DNA of 8,599 nt from Kiritimatiellia bacterium (GTDB lineage: Bacteria > Verrucomicrobiota > Kiritimatiellia > UBA8416): the NCBI GenBank assembly GCA_007126175.1, contig SLBU01000105.1:1-8599 (forward strand), written 5' to 3'. Positions within the stretch are counted from its first letter, which is position 1, and every line of letters begins with the position of its first letter. The translations under genes were made by a program, and so were the position numbers. Of the stretch, positions 6,946 to 8,599 are shown piece after piece. The notes beneath the pieces were generated by a model. That model had not been told where the DNA came from and searched no databases. It worked only from the letters and a program-made list of their open reading frames with translations.

Positions 6946-8596
6946 TGCCCTGTATCACAAAAGCTGGTTCCAGACCGGCAACGCCGTGCGGGCCATGTTC
7001 CGGCAATCACGCCTCAAGCAAGGCTTTATCCTTACATTCGTGATTCTCTTTGAAACCTTTCTGCTACTGCTCTTCCGCGATGGATTTCGCTTCCTCAGCG
7101 CCTTCGGCGGGGCCGGCGTAATGATTACCGGCCGCATCTTTGCCCTCTTCTTCCTCGGACTTGCCTGGATGCTCCTGCTTTCCAGTCTCGTATCGGCATA
7201 CGCGACCTTCTTCAACGCACCGGAAATTCCCTTTCTTCTTGTGCATCCCTTCTCGATGCAGCAAATCGTGCTGTATAATTTCATCCAGGCCACCAGTCTT
7301 TCCTCCTGGGCCTTCTTCTTCATTGTTCTTCCCTTCGTTGGGGCCTATGCCTGGCACCAAGCCCTCCACCCCCTGTTCATTGTATGGACCTTCCTCTTCT
7401 CCATTCCTTTTCTCTTCCTGTGCGCCAGCCTCGGTACCCTCTTTGTCCTGCTGACCGTGCGCTGGCTGCCACGCCCCGGCAGAATTCGCATCATCGCCCT
7501 CGCACTGCTGCTTATGAGTGGCGCAGCAAGCCTGGCCCTTACACGCCCCGATACCACTGCTGACACCACCACACAATTCAACCTCGCCACCATGATCCCC
7601 GGCATGCGCATGGCCGCACATCCGCTCTCGCCCAGCTTCTGGATGGCAGAAGGGATCATGACCCTCACCCGCGGACAACTCCGACGCGGACTCCTCTTCC
7701 TGGCTTTACTTTCCTCATCCGCCGCTGTAGCCGCCATTCTCGTCGAAAAAATTGGCGGACGAATTTTCTACCAAGCTTGGCAAAAGGCCCGCGCAGGGGC
7801 ACCCACCCGGCGCAAGCCGATCATGCTCCCGCTGCTGTCGCAAATCCGCAAGGCCATTCCCGCGGATATGGCCGCCATCATCGCAAAGGATATCAGAACC
7901 TTTTTTCGCGATCCCGCCCAGTGGACCCAGGCACTGGTATTCTTTGGCTTGCTCGCCCTCTACTTCTCGAATTTGCGCATCCTGCATTACGACCAACTCC
8001 CCGAACAATGGCGCAGCGCCATGACCTTCCTGAATGTCTTCGCCGTTGCCGCCGTACTAAGCTCCATGGGCGCTCGATTCATCTATCCCCAGCTCAGCTA
8101 CGAAGGACATAGCTTCTGGATGCTCGGACTTTCCCCCGCAACCATGCCACGCATCCTCGCGGCCAAATTTCTCCTCGCGTTTCTGACCACGGCACTGGTC
8201 AGCATCAGTCTCATTCTCGTCTCCACCCGCATGCTCCATCTCGACCCACAGGTTCAGAGAGCCGCACTCACCGTCATCTCTGCCGTCTGCCTGGCAGTCT
8301 GCGGCTTGTCAACAGGACTTGGCGCCATCTTCCTCAATCTCGAGGAACACAATCCCGCCGCGATTGTCTCCAGCTTTGGCGGCACACTCAATATCGTCTG
8401 CTGCCTTGTCTTCATGTTGCTGGCCATTCTGCCCTTCGGTGCCCTTTTTCATCTCCAGCAAACCGCTTTATCGGCGCATACCGATCTGCTGCGATTTCTC
8501 CCCTTGGCTTACGCCTGGCTCATACTCATTACCATACTGGCCACAGGACTCCCCCTCTGGCTCGGATACCGCAGCCTCCAGCAACGTGACTTCTGA
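6932..8596 (+). CDS. ABC exporter permease, 12 predicted membrane segments (putative ABC exporter / ABC_tran_2-like family)
   Basis: 554 residues, very hydrophobic. Membrane segments are predicted by eye at about 31-48, 66-94, 122-140, 147-175, 186-203, 253-271, 332-347, 363-383, 408-430, 443-467, 486-506 and 521-545, in two halves of six. The halves are joined by a cytoplasmic loop (about 272-331) carrying the family-like segment KDIRTFFRDPAQW at 319-331. EIPFLLVHPFS at 98-108 and EGHSFWMLGLSPA at 391-403 are similar paired elements in each half. These match the large putative ABC exporter permeases that accompany single ATPases and fuse two six-segment units in one chain. The frame is open from 6830, but residues before 6932 would lie entirely within the ATPase gene. 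The ATG at 6932 has AGAGA seven bases upstream and overlaps the ATPase by 14 bases, typical of coupled subunits. A second ATG at 6938 is possible. The gene is complete, ending three bases before the window edge. Substrate not predictable. Confidence 0.9.
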   Translation: MSMHSALYHKSWFQTGNAVRAMFRQSRLKQGFILTFVILFETFLLLLFRDGFRFLSAFGGAGVMITGRIFALFFLGLAWMLLLSSLVSAYATFFNAPEIPFLLVHPFSMQQIVLYNFIQATSLSSWAFFFIVLPFVGAYAWHQALHPLFIVWTFLFSIPFLFLCASLGTLFVLLTVRWLPRPGRIRIIALALLLMSGAASLALTRPDTTADTTTQFNLATMIPGMRMAAHPLSPSFWMAEGIMTLTRGQLRRGLLFLALLSSSAAVAAILVEKIGGRIFYQAWQKARAGAPTRRKPIMLPLLSQIRKAIPADMAAIIAKDIRTFFRDPAQWTQALVFFGLLALYFSNLRILHYDQLPEQWRSAMTFLNVFAVAAVLSSMGARFIYPQLSYEGHSFWMLGLSPATMPRILAAKFLLAFLTTALVSISLILVSTRMLHLDPQVQRAALTVISAVCLAVCGLSTGLGAIFLNLEEHNPAAIVSSFGGTLNIVCCLVFMLLAILPFGALFHLQQTALSAHTDLLRFLPLAYAWLILITILATGLPLWLGYRSLQQRDF

Positions 8597-8599
8597 AAA

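Noticed and set aside
7064..7678. 204-codon minus-strand frame opposite the permease
   Set aside because: Gly/Glu-rich composition is the expected antisense of a hydrophobic, C-rich membrane-protein gene. No motifs or start signals were seen.
1..8599. Mobile elements, CRISPR arrays, tRNA genes, toxin-antitoxin or phage defence genes
   Set aside because: Looked for transposase motifs, regularly spaced repeats, cloverleaf-like segments and small paired genes. None were seen, and essentially all sequence is accounted for by the seven genes.

Overview
The window is a gene-dense stretch of bacterial chromosome. G+C is roughly 55% by eye, and no gap between genes reaches 100 bases. There are no RNA genes, insertion sequences, CRISPR arrays or phage genes. 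The gene set suggests a Gram-negative-type, glycogen-storing bacterium, possibly near the PVC or Lentisphaerae/Kiritimatiellota groups. That placement is a guess from family resemblance, not from a marker gene.

Layout: (1) 1-2948, plus strand: the C-terminal half of an alpha-glucan phosphorylase (glgP) followed 11 bases later by a glycogen synthase (glgA). This is a glycogen breakdown/synthesis operon entering from the left. (2) 2957-5193, minus strand, convergent with glgA across only 8 bases: a two-gene unit. A double-PAS protein with a C-terminal coiled coil and no output domain is transcribed first. A DUF1015-family protein follows 2 bases downstream, with its Shine-Dalgarno sequence inside the last PAS codons. 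(3) 5281-8596, plus strand, divergent from the PAS gene: a three-gene unit with a membrane-anchored extracytoplasmic protein of unknown function, an ABC ATPase, and a 12-segment ABC permease whose start overlaps the ATPase stop. Together these look like an ABC-2-type exporter with a dedicated envelope partner.

The best regulatory signal is between the PAS gene and the exporter operon. A perfect-consensus sigma-70 promoter (TTGACA, 18-base spacer, TATAAT) faces the PAS gene. It overlaps the first codons of the longest possible PAS reading frame, so the real start is almost certainly the GTG at 5193. On the other strand the same -35 bases (TTGTCA) with a weaker -10 would start transcription at about 5281. 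That is the A of a candidate ATG lacking a Shine-Dalgarno sequence, so the exporter mRNA may be leaderless.

The plus strand is richer in C than G in every row sampled, whichever strand is coding. This suggests it is the lagging strand, with the glycogen and exporter genes transcribed against the fork. I did not find a clearly new defence or mobile system. The least understood parts are the PAS/DUF1015 pair and the exporter with its membrane-anchored partner.
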